Source: an uncultured Lachnospiraceae bacterium (GTDB taxonomy: Bacteria; Bacillota; Clostridia; Lachnospirales; Lachnospiraceae). Taken from it: a stretch of 64,000 bases of DNA. The stretch is from positions 1 to 64,000 of the forward strand of contig CAJUCN010000016.1 in assembly GCA_910585005.1 (NCBI GenBank), in the 5' to 3' direction. Shown one piece after another: positions 16,648-25,499 of this stretch; the first letter of the stretch is position 1; each line of letters begins with the position of its first letter. Below the pieces are notes generated by a model. That model was given only the letters and a program-made list of their open reading frames with translations. It was not told the origin of the DNA and did not search any database. The translations under genes were made by a program, and so were the position numbers.

Positions 16648-17547
16648 CTATTCTTTTACGCCGCCAATAGTAAGGCCCGTTACAAAATATCTCTGTAAAA
16701 AAGGATACAGACAAATGATAGGCAGCATAGTTACCACAGTTGCCGCCGCACGGATGGTAAGCGGTGTGATAGCTGCCCCGGCGCCCCGCTCACTGGCTGC
16801 AGAAGCGCTGCCGCTTTGCTGCATAACCGAAGATAACAGCTTCATCAACTCATACTGTAACGTGGTATATTCTGTTTTCATTCTGTTGTACAGCATAGCG
16901 TCAAACCAGGAGTTCCACTGGCCAACCGCCACAAACAAAACGACAGTCGCATACACTGGCTTACAAAGGGGAGAAATAATCTTAAAGAAGATCGTCATAT
17001 ATCCCGCCCCGTCAAGCTGCGCTGATTCCTCCAAACTGTCCGGCAGCCCTAACATGTAGGTACGCATCACCAGCATATTCCATGCACTGACCATACCTGG
17101 AACCACATATACCCAAAAGGTTCCTGTCAGCCCTAAGTTTCTGTATAACAGGAAAACAGGGATCAAACCGCCGTTCACATACATCGTAACCACCCAAAAT
17201 AGAGAAAGCTGGGTTTTGAACAAAAACCGTTTCCGGCTGACCACATAAGCAAGCAGCGCATTAACGATCAGCGCCGATGCCGTACCCACTACCGTTCGCA
17301 GTACTGTGATCTTTGCGCCAGTCACAAGATTTTCCATCGCAAGCACCGTCTGGTAATTCTTTATCGCAAACTTTCTGGGCCATAAATAAATACCGCCGCG
17401 CACTGCATCAATACCTTCATTAAAAGATACTGCCACCGTGTTCCAAACCGGATACAAGGTAATAATTACGAAGGCGATCATGAACAAGGAATTTAATATG
17501 GTAAAAATCTTACTCCCCATGGAGCTCTTTACTCTCTTATGATTCAT
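16648..17547 (-). CDS. lplC: Carbohydrate ABC transporter permease, LplC type
   Basis: A 299-residue inner-membrane permease with six predicted helices and the EAA loop (LPDSLEESAQLDGAGY) that contacts the ATPase. It resembles LplC/YtcP/YesQ permeases, which import oligosaccharides such as rhamnogalacturonan fragments. I set the start at ATG 17547, 8 bases after AGGAGG; a GTG at 17556 lies inside that ribosome site. It is last in the operon lplA-lplB-lplC. No ATPase gene is present; these importers usually share a housekeeping MsmK/MsmX-type ATPase encoded elsewhere. Confidence 0.9.
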   Translation of the reverse strand: MNHKRVKSSMGSKIFTILNSLFMIAFVIITLYPVWNTVAVSFNEGIDAVRGGIYLWPRKFAIKNYQTVLAMENLVTGAKITVLRTVVGTASALIVNALLAYVVSRKRFLFKTQLSLFWVVTMYVNGGLIPVFLLYRNLGLTGTFWVYVVPGMVSAWNMLVMRTYMLGLPDSLEESAQLDGAGYMTIFFKIISPLCKPVYATVVLFVAVGQWNSWFDAMLYNRMKTEYTTLQYELMKLLSSVMQQSGSASAASERGAGAAITPLTIRAAATVVTMLPIICLYPFLQRYFVTGLTIGGVKE

Positions 17548-17559
17548 TTTATCCACCTC

Positions 17560-18501
17560 CTAGAACAGCCGTTCTTCGCCGGCACGTTTAGCCAACTGGT
17601 TACAAACTACAATCAGCGCGATACTAACTGCACTCTTGAAGATACCAGCCGCAGTACCAAGGGAGAAGTCATTCTGGCTGATACCCCAGTTCAGTACATA
17701 GATATCAATTGTCTGTGACACCTTCTGTACCAATCCGTTCCCTAACAGATACTGCACTTCAAAACCTGCATTCAATACATTACCAATATTCATAAGCAGT
17801 AAGATCATAATCGTCGGCTTAATGCCTGGAAGCGTTATGTACATAATCTTCTGCAGCCTGTTAGCGCCATCTATGGACGCCGCCTCATACAGGCAGGGAT
17901 CTATTGCCGTAATGGCAGACAAGTAAATAATTGCATTCCACCCTGTTTCCTTCCAACAATTGGCAAACGCCACGATCGGCCAGAAGAACTTAGGGTGGGC
18001 AAAGAAATTAATTGCCTGGTCAATGATATTCGCTCTCAATAATAAATCATTAATAATACCGGTACTGGAAAGAGCATCATGCAAGATACCGGTAACGATA
18101 ATCCATGAAAGAAAGTGAGGTAAGTAAGAAATCGTCTGTACCGTCTTTTTGGCAAATGAAGAGCGGATCTCATTTAACAAAACGGCAAACAAAATTGCCA
18201 TCACTGTGGTAGTGATCAGATTCAATGCCCCCATACAAAACGTATTTCTGATTGCTCTGATGAAAGTCGCATCCTCAAACAAAAACTTAAATTTGTCAAG
18301 CCCCACAAATTTTGACCCCAGAATCCCATTCTTCGGTTTGTAATTCTGGAAAGCCATGATCCAGCCGGTCAGCGGCCAGTAATAAAATATAATACCGTAA
18401 ACTGTCACAAAGAAAGAAATAATGAGCAGGGATTTCTGTCTCTTCAGTTCTTTTAAAGTTATTTTTTTGCTCTTTTTAACCTTTGCTGCTCCTTGCGCCA
18501 T
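17560..18501 (-). CDS. lplB: Carbohydrate ABC transporter permease, LplB type
   Basis: A 313-residue permease with a basic cytoplasmic N-terminus and six helices (first YGIIFYYWPLTGWIMAFQNY). The EAA loop reads CLYEAASIDGANRLQKIMYI. It is of the LplB/YteP family that pairs with LplC. The start follows GGAGTGACACA, and the gene is 12 bases upstream of the LplC start. The hairpin at 18525-18571 separates it from the binding-protein gene. Confidence 0.9.
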   Translation of the reverse strand: MAQGAAKVKKSKKITLKELKRQKSLLIISFFVTVYGIIFYYWPLTGWIMAFQNYKPKNGILGSKFVGLDKFKFLFEDATFIRAIRNTFCMGALNLITTTVMAILFAVLLNEIRSSFAKKTVQTISYLPHFLSWIIVTGILHDALSSTGIINDLLLRANIIDQAINFFAHPKFFWPIVAFANCWKETGWNAIIYLSAITAIDPCLYEAASIDGANRLQKIMYITLPGIKPTIMILLLMNIGNVLNAGFEVQYLLGNGLVQKVSQTIDIYVLNWGISQNDFSLGTAAGIFKSAVSIALIVVCNQLAKRAGEERLF

Positions 18502-18524
18502 TGTGTCACTCCTTCCCTACAATC

Positions 18525-18571
18525 AAAAGGCAGCAATAGACGTTATTTTGGAATATCTATTACTGCCTTTT
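18525..18571 (-). promoter_or_regulatory. Intercistronic hairpin between binding protein and permease genes
   Basis: A 16-bp stem, AAAAGGCAGCAATAGA (18525-18540) with TCTATTACTGCCTTTT (18556-18571). Its one mismatch becomes a G-U pair only in the minus-strand RNA, so the fold is selected on that strand. It would partly terminate or stabilise the upstream mRNA and so favour the binding protein over the permeases. Confidence 0.65.
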
Positions 18572-18612
18572 CTTGCAATCATTTCAAAACATTACAGTTC
18601 TTATTCCCTGAT

Positions 18613-20346
18613 TTATTTAAAAGTATCCAGTATTGCCTGCATCTCAGATAAGAAATCTTCCGGCTTACATTCACTGTAAACTCCCATATACTCTTCCCAT
18701 GCTGCATCAAAATCAGCAGCCATAACTACCTTCGGAAGATATTCATGCTTGATCTCGCCCATCTTTGCCCATGCAATACCACCAGGAGTCTCTGTGGTAA
18801 AGTTGTTAGAATAACTGTACATCGGGAACCAAGGACCATTGGTCTCTACTACGGATCCAATCATATCTACATAGTTATCTGCGCCGTATGCTGCAAGACA
18901 GTCTTTAAGAGGCTGTGCCATATCGTTCTGGAATTCAGAAGTCTGCTCTTCTGGCTTATTTGCGTTCTTTCCATCACGGCTTGTGCCACCCCACTGAGGG
19001 AAGTAGCTGTACTGGCAGCGGTGGGATGCCTGATAAGAAGTATCCGCCCATTTCATTCTCTGCTCATCTGTTCTGTAGAATAAACCGTTTTCATCTACCT
19101 GATAGTCTACATCTTTAACGCCCCAGTATCTAAGGTCATGAAGTTCCTGATCCATAGCACAGTCAACGATGAACTTAAATGCCTTGTCAGGATCTTTACA
19201 GTCAACAGAAATTGCAATGCCAGATGCCTGGTTAACAGTATCATCATATGTATGCCATCTGTTTTCCATACCGGCTTCTGTTGTCAGTCCAAGAGGCACA
19301 TAGTTGCATCCCTTAGCATCCAAACCTTGCTGCTTAAATACATCATTTACGGTATATGCGAAATCCCACCACTGGTCTATCATACCAAGCACACGGCCGG
19401 TAGAAAGTTTTGCGATGTATTCATCATAGGTCTGGGTAAAACTTTCAGGATCTACAAATCCCTTATTGTATTCTTCATTTAACTTCCGCAAATATTTCTT
19501 GGTATCTTCAGAAGTATTGTAATCACCAATGGTAAGGGTTTCAGAATCAACTAATACGGAACCGTTATTGGGATGTCCTGCCAGGAACTGTCCTGCGTTC
19601 TCCAGACAGAAATATCTCCAGTCTTCACAAAGAATGGTGTAAGCAATGTTCTGCGTACCATCTTCCATAGTAGGATTTGCTGCCATGTAATCTTCCAACA
19701 CCTTGAAATAATCATCCATTGTCTGGATATCCGGATAACCTGCCCACTCAAGAACTCTTACCTGAATCCAGAAAGCTTCGTCGTTATGAGTGGTAGTTGT
19801 GCTCTCACCCATGGTATTTCCAAAGGGATTGATCCAGTAGATATGTCCATCAGGCTGACGGAACTTATCCCATTCTTCCTGTGTAAACCATGTATCCCTG
19901 AACTCAGGGTACTGATCAATATAATCATCAAGAGGTACAAGCGCTTCCGCGTCTACCAACTGACCCATATCATCACTATCTATAAAATCCGGATACTCCC
20001 CACTTGCAATCAAAGTGCCGGTTGCTTCGGCTGCCGTCTGTCCGGTAAGCCATGTTTCTTTCACCTTCACACCCCACTTATCCGCGATCATCTGGGCAAT
20101 TTCATTGTCACTGTTGATCTCTGATCCAGGCATGGTAATAAACATGGTAAAATCTGTAACCTCTCCGCTTGAAGCTTCGCTCTCAGCGCTTTGATCTTCG
20201 CTTGGGGCATCTGACTGATCATCTGCCTGCTGGTTCTCAGTATTGCTGCTAGCAGGAGTTTCTGCATTTTCTTTGCCGCCGCATCCAGCTAATGTAGAAA
20301 CAGCTAACACAGAAGCTAACAGCATTGCTATCACTTTCTTTTTCAT
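18613..20346 (-). CDS. lplA: Extracellular sugar-binding lipoprotein, LplA type
   Basis: A 577-residue solute-binding protein. The signal peptide ends in a lipobox with Cys22 (STLAGC), followed by a Ser/Glu/Asp-rich linker to about residue 60 and then the large two-lobed binding domain seen in the LplA/YtcQ/YesO group (500-600 residues). It captures the oligosaccharide for the LplB/LplC permeases. First gene of the operon, start after AGAAGGAGGATTATTA. Two direct repeats lie about 75-110 bases upstream (20421-20455). The pectin-fragment substrate is inferred from the neighbouring GH4 and GH105 genes. Confidence 0.9.
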   Translation of the reverse strand: MKKKVIAMLLASVLAVSTLAGCGGKENAETPASSNTENQQADDQSDAPSEDQSAESEASSGEVTDFTMFITMPGSEINSDNEIAQMIADKWGVKVKETWLTGQTAAEATGTLIASGEYPDFIDSDDMGQLVDAEALVPLDDYIDQYPEFRDTWFTQEEWDKFRQPDGHIYWINPFGNTMGESTTTTHNDEAFWIQVRVLEWAGYPDIQTMDDYFKVLEDYMAANPTMEDGTQNIAYTILCEDWRYFCLENAGQFLAGHPNNGSVLVDSETLTIGDYNTSEDTKKYLRKLNEEYNKGFVDPESFTQTYDEYIAKLSTGRVLGMIDQWWDFAYTVNDVFKQQGLDAKGCNYVPLGLTTEAGMENRWHTYDDTVNQASGIAISVDCKDPDKAFKFIVDCAMDQELHDLRYWGVKDVDYQVDENGLFYRTDEQRMKWADTSYQASHRCQYSYFPQWGGTSRDGKNANKPEEQTSEFQNDMAQPLKDCLAAYGADNYVDMIGSVVETNGPWFPMYSYSNNFTTETPGGIAWAKMGEIKHEYLPKVVMAADFDAAWEEYMGVYSECKPEDFLSEMQAILDTFK

Positions 20347-20420
20347 TAATAATCCTCCTTCTTTATGGTAATTTAATAATTCTTATATAAATATCTTATA
20401 ATTTTTTAATACTTTTTCAA

Positions 20421-20455
20421 CCTGACAAACTATAGGAAAAAGCCCGACAAACTAT
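20421..20455 (-). repeat. Direct repeat upstream of lplA, candidate AraC-type operator
   Basis: CCTGACAAACTAT (20421-20433) and CCCGACAAACTAT (20443-20455) match at 12 of 13 bases with a 22-base period, i.e. two turns of DNA, as for AraC/YesN-type activators binding the same face. The second copy is also part of the histidine-kinase terminator arm, so the repeat could partly reflect that fold. Confidence 0.5.
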
Positions 20456-20494
20456 TGTTGCGATTTGCATTCCATCGTTTATCAGGCTTTTCCT
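20434..20494 (-). terminator. Terminator of the YesM-type kinase gene
   Basis: AGGAAAAAGCCCGACAAAC (20434-20452) pairs with GTTTATCAGGCTTTTCCT (20477-20494); mismatches become G-U pairs on the minus strand, and the minus-strand exit is GGGCTTTTTCC. It begins 42 bases after the kinase stop codon. Confidence 0.65.
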
Positions 20495-20535
20495 ATATTT
20501 TTTATCCCTATTTTGTTTCTGACCTTTATCTGCTT

Positions 20536-22302
20536 TCAGCAGACAAGAGGCAAATGGATCGTCACTACGGTCCCTTCTCCGATCTCACTGGCCATCTCAA
20601 AACGAACCTTATTTTCTGTGGCCATCTTAAGGCGAAGAGCCGCATTTAAGATCCCCACATGGTTGTTTTCTTTGATCAGATCAATCCTGACGTATTCCAT
20701 TTCCTCCTCCAGCTTCTTGCATTGTTCCTTTGGCATCCCCCGTCCTGTGTCCTCTATCTCCATCACCAGTTCCTTTTTTTCCTTATAAATGCGGACAAAC
20801 ACCCAGCTTTTTGAGGACTTATTTTCCATGCCATGTACACAGGCATTCTCCACGAAAGTTACCAGCGTCAGCTTCGGCAGTAAGTAATCATTGCATTCCT
20901 CATCTACATGGATCTCATAGGCAAGCCTTTCCCCAAAACGGTATTTCTGTAATTCCAAATATGCTTCGATAAATTTGATCTCCTCGTGGATATGGACAAA
21001 ATCGTTTCCCCACTCCACATTCTGCCTCTCCATCAACGCCAGCTTCTGAACCATATCCGCCGTCTCAAATTCCTTCTTTAACACGCTATGCATACGGATG
21101 CTCTCAAGGGCATTAAATAAGAAATGAGGGTTGATCTGACTGTGCAGCGCCAATAGTTCAGCTTTTTGCCTGGCAATATCAATCTCCTGGCTCTTTAGCC
21201 TGTCTTTATATACTGTTTGGATCAATTCGTTCATCCTGCCCGCCATCCGGTTATAGCTTTCCATTAGAGTACTGATCTCATCGCCGCCCTGAACTTCCTT
21301 TAACGGTTTTAGTTCATCTCCTTCCACATTTTCAAAAACCCTCCCAAGTTCCTTAATTCGCTGCGTAAAAGACTGGTTGATCAGCCGCATGAGTAAAAAC
21401 GGCAAAAACAAGTTGATGCAGATCAAACAGGCAACTAATGGGAAATTTGCTACAAGAACCGCCCGGGAGTCCATTTTAGGCGTCATTACATAAATATCCC
21501 ATACATTTCCATAAACGCTCATTGCCTTATGCACCCCAGCCTTTTGCACTTGCTCTGCCGAAATCAATTCAAAAGGAACCTGCATGCCGCCTTTCCCGTC
21601 ATTGGAAAATAAAATCCGTTCCCCTTCACACACATAAAATATTTGTGAATATTTCGCGTTTATCAAGGTAATCAGCATATCGCTGTAATCCAAGTCCATC
21701 TTAATGGCGCTCTTCTCATGCCTCTTATGGTAATAATCCATACGGCGTACCAGGGAAATCACCCGTTGGCTTGTATAGCCGGTTTTCACATAATCAGCAA
21801 ATATGATCGTGTCCCCTTTCCCTTCCTCCAGCTTCTTATACCAGGGTTCCTCCATGGCCATTTCCAGCCTTTTAAAATAACCTCCATTAATGATCCCGTC
21901 ATTATCCCCATAGATTACCGTATGAAAATGACTGCTGCTTACACTTACCGTATACAGGGAATCCTTGATAAATTCCAGGTATTGGTCATAATAGTCATAG
22001 GCCGATGCAAACTCTGATTTCATAAATTCGTTGACATACCGGTTAATGTAGATATTCTGTAACAGATCAGAAGCGCTGCCAACGGAATTTTCCAGCGTAA
22101 ACTTTACAGAATCTGCAATATTGTTCATTTCCTGCAACGTTGCTTTTTTCTCCGCATTTACGATCAAGATCCATATGACGCTGTCTGTTACAAGTAAGGG
22201 GAAAATCACACAGATGATTTGTAAAAGCATCAGTTTTTTCCCAAGACTGATATTATTTAATTTTTTTACCAAAAAATTTTGGCCGCTCTTTTTGTCCTTC
22301 AT
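20536..22302 (-). CDS. yesM: Sensor histidine kinase, YesM type (orphan)
   Basis: A 588-residue membrane kinase. Two membrane helices (about 22-45 and 285-305) enclose an outer sensor domain; a HAMP segment follows (MRLINQSFTQRIKELGRV), then the His_kinase domain with the phospho-acceptor box INPHFLFNALESIRMHSV and the ATP-binding N box (VENACVHGME) and G box (DTGRGMPKEQC). YesM kinases pair with AraC-like YesN regulators and control carbohydrate genes. No response-regulator gene adjoins it. Start is uncertain: ATG 22302 or a TTG at 22311 that overlaps the upstream stop; neither has a good ribosome site. The defence-like cassette lies immediately upstream. Confidence 0.85.
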   Translation of the reverse strand: MKDKKSGQNFLVKKLNNISLGKKLMLLQIICVIFPLLVTDSVIWILIVNAEKKATLQEMNNIADSVKFTLENSVGSASDLLQNIYINRYVNEFMKSEFASAYDYYDQYLEFIKDSLYTVSVSSSHFHTVIYGDNDGIINGGYFKRLEMAMEEPWYKKLEEGKGDTIIFADYVKTGYTSQRVISLVRRMDYYHKRHEKSAIKMDLDYSDMLITLINAKYSQIFYVCEGERILFSNDGKGGMQVPFELISAEQVQKAGVHKAMSVYGNVWDIYVMTPKMDSRAVLVANFPLVACLICINLFLPFLLMRLINQSFTQRIKELGRVFENVEGDELKPLKEVQGGDEISTLMESYNRMAGRMNELIQTVYKDRLKSQEIDIARQKAELLALHSQINPHFLFNALESIRMHSVLKKEFETADMVQKLALMERQNVEWGNDFVHIHEEIKFIEAYLELQKYRFGERLAYEIHVDEECNDYLLPKLTLVTFVENACVHGMENKSSKSWVFVRIYKEKKELVMEIEDTGRGMPKEQCKKLEEEMEYVRIDLIKENNHVGILNAALRLKMATENKVRFEMASEIGEGTVVTIHLPLVC

Positions 22303-22307
22303 AATTT

Positions 22308-23042
22308 TCAATGTCTATATTGTTCTTTGATCGCTATTTTCAGTTCTTTAGGCAAATTTCTATTTCTATATCCATGATATGTATTTTTTTCTGTCTTTCT
22401 AAATTCATAAAAGTTTTCATTATAATATCCATACAAATGTCCATCAATTTCTATTGAATGATCCAAAACAGTTTGAGCAACATCTTCTTTCAAATCCATT
22501 TCACTTGCTATCATTCCCCCTGATCTGACGTATGCCTTGAGCCCATGCTTCTTATTAAATTCATAATAGCGAATCCCCAATTTTTCCGAATGAATTTTTA
22601 CATGTTTCACATAAGACAAATTATCAATTTCTATATCCGTATCCTCACACTTTCCACTCACTTTTTCATTTTCAAAAATAACATTTGAAATAAGGCTTAC
22701 CAATATTCCATCTTCATAGGCAGCACCACCCGCTTTAGATAACTTCTCATCTATATAAACTTTTTGATCAGATTCATGATAAGTAGGTGAATTCATTAAA
22801 AGTCCTAGCAACCTTCTCCTATCTTCCTTATCCCTGAACTCCTGCACCAATTGTATAATTTTGTAATCCTCTGCAACCTCTATATATACATCAATCTTAT
22901 CTGCATATATTTCCTGAACCCGCCTCACTCTCTGCATCATTAATTCCTTGCATATATTGAGCAGATTATGAAATGCATTTATTGCTGCTTCTTTCGAAGC
23001 AAACTTATACTCAAAAGAAATATCGTTTATAATTACCCTCAT
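22308..23042 (-). CDS. Unknown protein, third gene of the DUF262/DUF3696 cassette
   Basis: A 244-residue soluble protein without recognised domain. It is alpha-helical at the N-terminus (ASKEAAINAFHNLLNICKEL, QRVRRVQEIYADKIDVYIEV) and has a C-terminal part rich in Tyr, Asn and Lys (GHLYGYYNENFYEFRKTEKN). It starts 16 bases after the ATPase gene, in the same operon, and its stop overlaps a possible TTG start of the YesM-type kinase. Base use is more AT-rich than the flanking genes, like its two partners, so it arrived with them. It may be the third component (substrate receptor or effector) of a defence system. Confidence 0.8.
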   Translation of the reverse strand: MRVIINDISFEYKFASKEAAINAFHNLLNICKELMMQRVRRVQEIYADKIDVYIEVAEDYKIIQLVQEFRDKEDRRRLLGLLMNSPTYHESDQKVYIDEKLSKAGGAAYEDGILVSLISNVIFENEKVSGKCEDTDIEIDNLSYVKHVKIHSEKLGIRYYEFNKKHGLKAYVRSGGMIASEMDLKEDVAQTVLDHSIEIDGHLYGYYNENFYEFRKTEKNTYHGYRNRNLPKELKIAIKEQYRH

Positions 23043-23058
23043 CTTATGTTCATTTCTC

Positions 23059-24144
23059 CTATAATAAATCTATTAACGAATTATCCCATTCATCAAAGAA
23101 ACCTTCCGGCCATTGATCAAACTTTCCATTCTCATCTATCTGCGGCAAAATAAATTTATGTTTATATCCATTCTCTTCATCTTTATAAAAATATATAAAA
23201 TTAACTTTATCCTTCTCTACCTTCTTTTGCCTTACTGCAACACGAATTCCATTCATAATATGGTCGCTATGTGTTTCTACAATAACTTGAACTCCTCTTT
23301 GACCCACCTGACCAACCAATTCCCCTAATTTTCTTTGTCCTCCCGGGTGAATATGGGCTTCTGGATTCTCTAGAATAATCATATCTCCTTTTTTGGCAGA
23401 TAATAACGCTACAATAACAGGTAAAACATAAGTCAAACCAAAACCAACATTTACACATCGGTATAAATTTGTCTTATCCTTCCCCTCTATAAACTGAAAT
23501 CTAAGTTCTGACACATTCAACATTTTATTGATATCTACTACAGCATTAACACCTGGAGAAATTACTTTCAACCATTTTTGTACCAACTGATTTAAATCCA
23601 AATGATCCTCATCGATATCCACATTCAATGCATCTGGTCCATGTTCTTTCAAATACTGTAACGAAAATTCACCATTATTTCCAAAATCGCGTTTGTCAAT
23701 ATTCTGTTTATTTGCCACCCTGTAAAATTTCAACGGTTCAATCCTATACGCCGATAAATATACAAAATCATCTGTGATAACCACCTTTGCCAAATTCTCT
23801 GCTCTCATCTTTCTCTCATTTCCTAGCAAAGTAGAATCAGGACAATATTTAAACTCATAACGAAATTGTAAACCATCTTCCTCTATAATAATGCCAATAT
23901 CCTCATCTTCTCCAGCTTTTTCATAAAGCACATCTTTTCCTTGCCCTAAGTCAACATAATTTCCTGAAAGCTCCAAGCCATCATTTAATCCATTGCTCAA
24001 ATAAGATTGACGAAGCAATAAGATTGCCTGTATAAAAGAAGATTTTCCCATTCCATTTAATCCTGTTAGCAAATTTATATTCTTTAACGGCATTCTTACA
24101 TGCTCAAAGCATTTAAAATTTTTTAATTCTATACTATTTACCAT
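23059..24144 (-). CDS. DUF3696-containing AAA/ABC-type ATPase
   Basis: A 361-residue SMC/OLD-like ATPase. Walker A is LLTGLNGMGKSSFIQ at about 27-41; the signature/Walker B region reads KGDMIILENPEAHIHPGGQR (about 255-275), followed by the switch His in VIVETHSDHIMNGIRVAV. The C-terminus (KFDQWPEGFFDEWD) is the DUF3696 hallmark. Such ATPases are partners of nucleases in several anti-phage systems. It overlaps the DUF262 gene by 11 bases, so translation is coupled, and has GGAGAG before its start. Role inferred: sensor or motor ATPase of the cassette. Confidence 0.88.
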   Translation of the reverse strand: MVNSIELKNFKCFEHVRMPLKNINLLTGLNGMGKSSFIQAILLLRQSYLSNGLNDGLELSGNYVDLGQGKDVLYEKAGEDEDIGIIIEEDGLQFRYEFKYCPDSTLLGNERKMRAENLAKVVITDDFVYLSAYRIEPLKFYRVANKQNIDKRDFGNNGEFSLQYLKEHGPDALNVDIDEDHLDLNQLVQKWLKVISPGVNAVVDINKMLNVSELRFQFIEGKDKTNLYRCVNVGFGLTYVLPVIVALLSAKKGDMIILENPEAHIHPGGQRKLGELVGQVGQRGVQVIVETHSDHIMNGIRVAVRQKKVEKDKVNFIYFYKDEENGYKHKFILPQIDENGKFDQWPEGFFDEWDNSLIDLL

Positions 24145-25420
24145 TTATAATCTCTCCTAACATCTTCTCAGCTTTTGTCACACGGCTCTCCACTGAATAC
24201 TTATCTCCCGATTTTATTGCTGAAACAAAATCCTTATCTGAAAGCAGGTCAATAAAACTATCCAAAACCATTTCCTTTTTTTTAACAAGATAATCTAATT
24301 CGCTTTGACCTAATCTGTTAAAACATATTGACCATAGTTCAAAAATTGCCTTATTGATTGGCCCTCTCCGATACTCACTATTCACTCTTCTAAAAGCATA
24401 TTTCCCAAAAATTTTATAACAATATTCCAAGATCCTAATAAAGTTTTGGTGTATTCTTTTACATTCTTTGTTTATATCTTTCTTTTCATATGCATTTATT
24501 CTTTTTAATGCCTTTGTCAAAAAACTATCAATATTTCCTTTATAGTCTAAACGATAATCTAATTCAGTAAACGCAATAAAACGGGTTACATATTCCCTAT
24601 CTGCCATTCTTTCTTCTGATAAGCTATTACCTGTCACTATTTTAAAAATTTTTTCTTGAGCCAATTCGTTGATCAACTCTGTTGCTGTCCCCTGATACAA
24701 TGCATGTCTTATTTCTTGTGAAGTGAGAACTAATCCCCCTGTATTAATTCTTTTAAAAATATTAAACACAATGTCATCTGGCGTACCTTTTTCAACAGTA
24801 TAAATTGTTATTTGAGTTTCTTTGATTCTTCTGTAATACTGACGCGGAAGTTCTTCAAAGTTACATCCCTCAAACTCTTTTAAGTACTCTAGCCCTTCCA
24901 GCTTTAAATTCTTTAATACCATAAAATTATCAAATGCTGTCAGCCTTTGTAATCCGTCAATAACTATCCATTTATCCTCATCTGATGCATCAAAGTAAAA
25001 AGTAGGCAAAGGGATTTTCAACATTAAAGATTCAATTAATCGGCTTTGTTGAACCCTTGTCCATAATCCTCCCCGTCGTTGAAACTTCGGTGCTAAATCA
25101 ATTTCATCATGTTTGAGTCTGTCAATAATAGAATCTACCGTAATATTCCTAGGAGTTATATTTACATCAGCCGGAATAAATTGAGGCGATTCTACTGCAT
25201 TATCATCATACCCCTCCTCCTCTTCCGGCATTACTATTTCTATATCTGCACTCTTTATTCTATTAATTGCTTCTTCAATTTCTTCAATTGTAATTTCGCT
25301 ATTCTTATCCTTTAAAGTGTCCACGACAACACGATAGCTTACTGTACCGCCATTCATTTTTGCTATTTTATATATTTGCTCCATTCGATCCTCAAATTTT
25401 ACTATTCCTGATTTTTCCAT
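24134..25420 (-). CDS. DUF262 (ParB/Srx-fold, GmrSD-type) protein
   Basis: A 428-residue protein. Residues 1-95 are a helical, acidic N-terminal region; the DUF262 domain follows with DLAPKFQRRGGLWTRVQQSR and the hallmark WIVIDGLQRLTAFDNF (Asp-Gly-x-Gln-Arg), found in GmrSD-type nucleases and other DUF262 proteins where it belongs to an NTP-dependent ParB-like fold. The C-terminal half is helical, without the HNH-like DUF1524 domain of GmrSD. It is the first gene of the cassette; start after GAGGATACAAAAT. DUF262 plus DUF3696 ATPase plus a small third gene recalls three-gene defence systems such as Menshen, from memory. Confidence 0.87.
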   Translation of the reverse strand: MEKSGIVKFEDRMEQIYKIAKMNGGTVSYRVVVDTLKDKNSEITIEEIEEAINRIKSADIEIVMPEEEEGYDDNAVESPQFIPADVNITPRNITVDSIIDRLKHDEIDLAPKFQRRGGLWTRVQQSRLIESLMLKIPLPTFYFDASDEDKWIVIDGLQRLTAFDNFMVLKNLKLEGLEYLKEFEGCNFEELPRQYYRRIKETQITIYTVEKGTPDDIVFNIFKRINTGGLVLTSQEIRHALYQGTATELINELAQEKIFKIVTGNSLSEERMADREYVTRFIAFTELDYRLDYKGNIDSFLTKALKRINAYEKKDINKECKRIHQNFIRILEYCYKIFGKYAFRRVNSEYRRGPINKAIFELWSICFNRLGQSELDYLVKKKEMVLDSFIDLLSDKDFVSAIKSGDKYSVESRVTKAEKMLGEIINGK

Positions 25421-25499
25421 ATTTTGTATCCTCTATTATTATGCTCCTACGCAAAGTATTTATGTCCTTAAATTTTTATACAGTCACATTTAACATATA

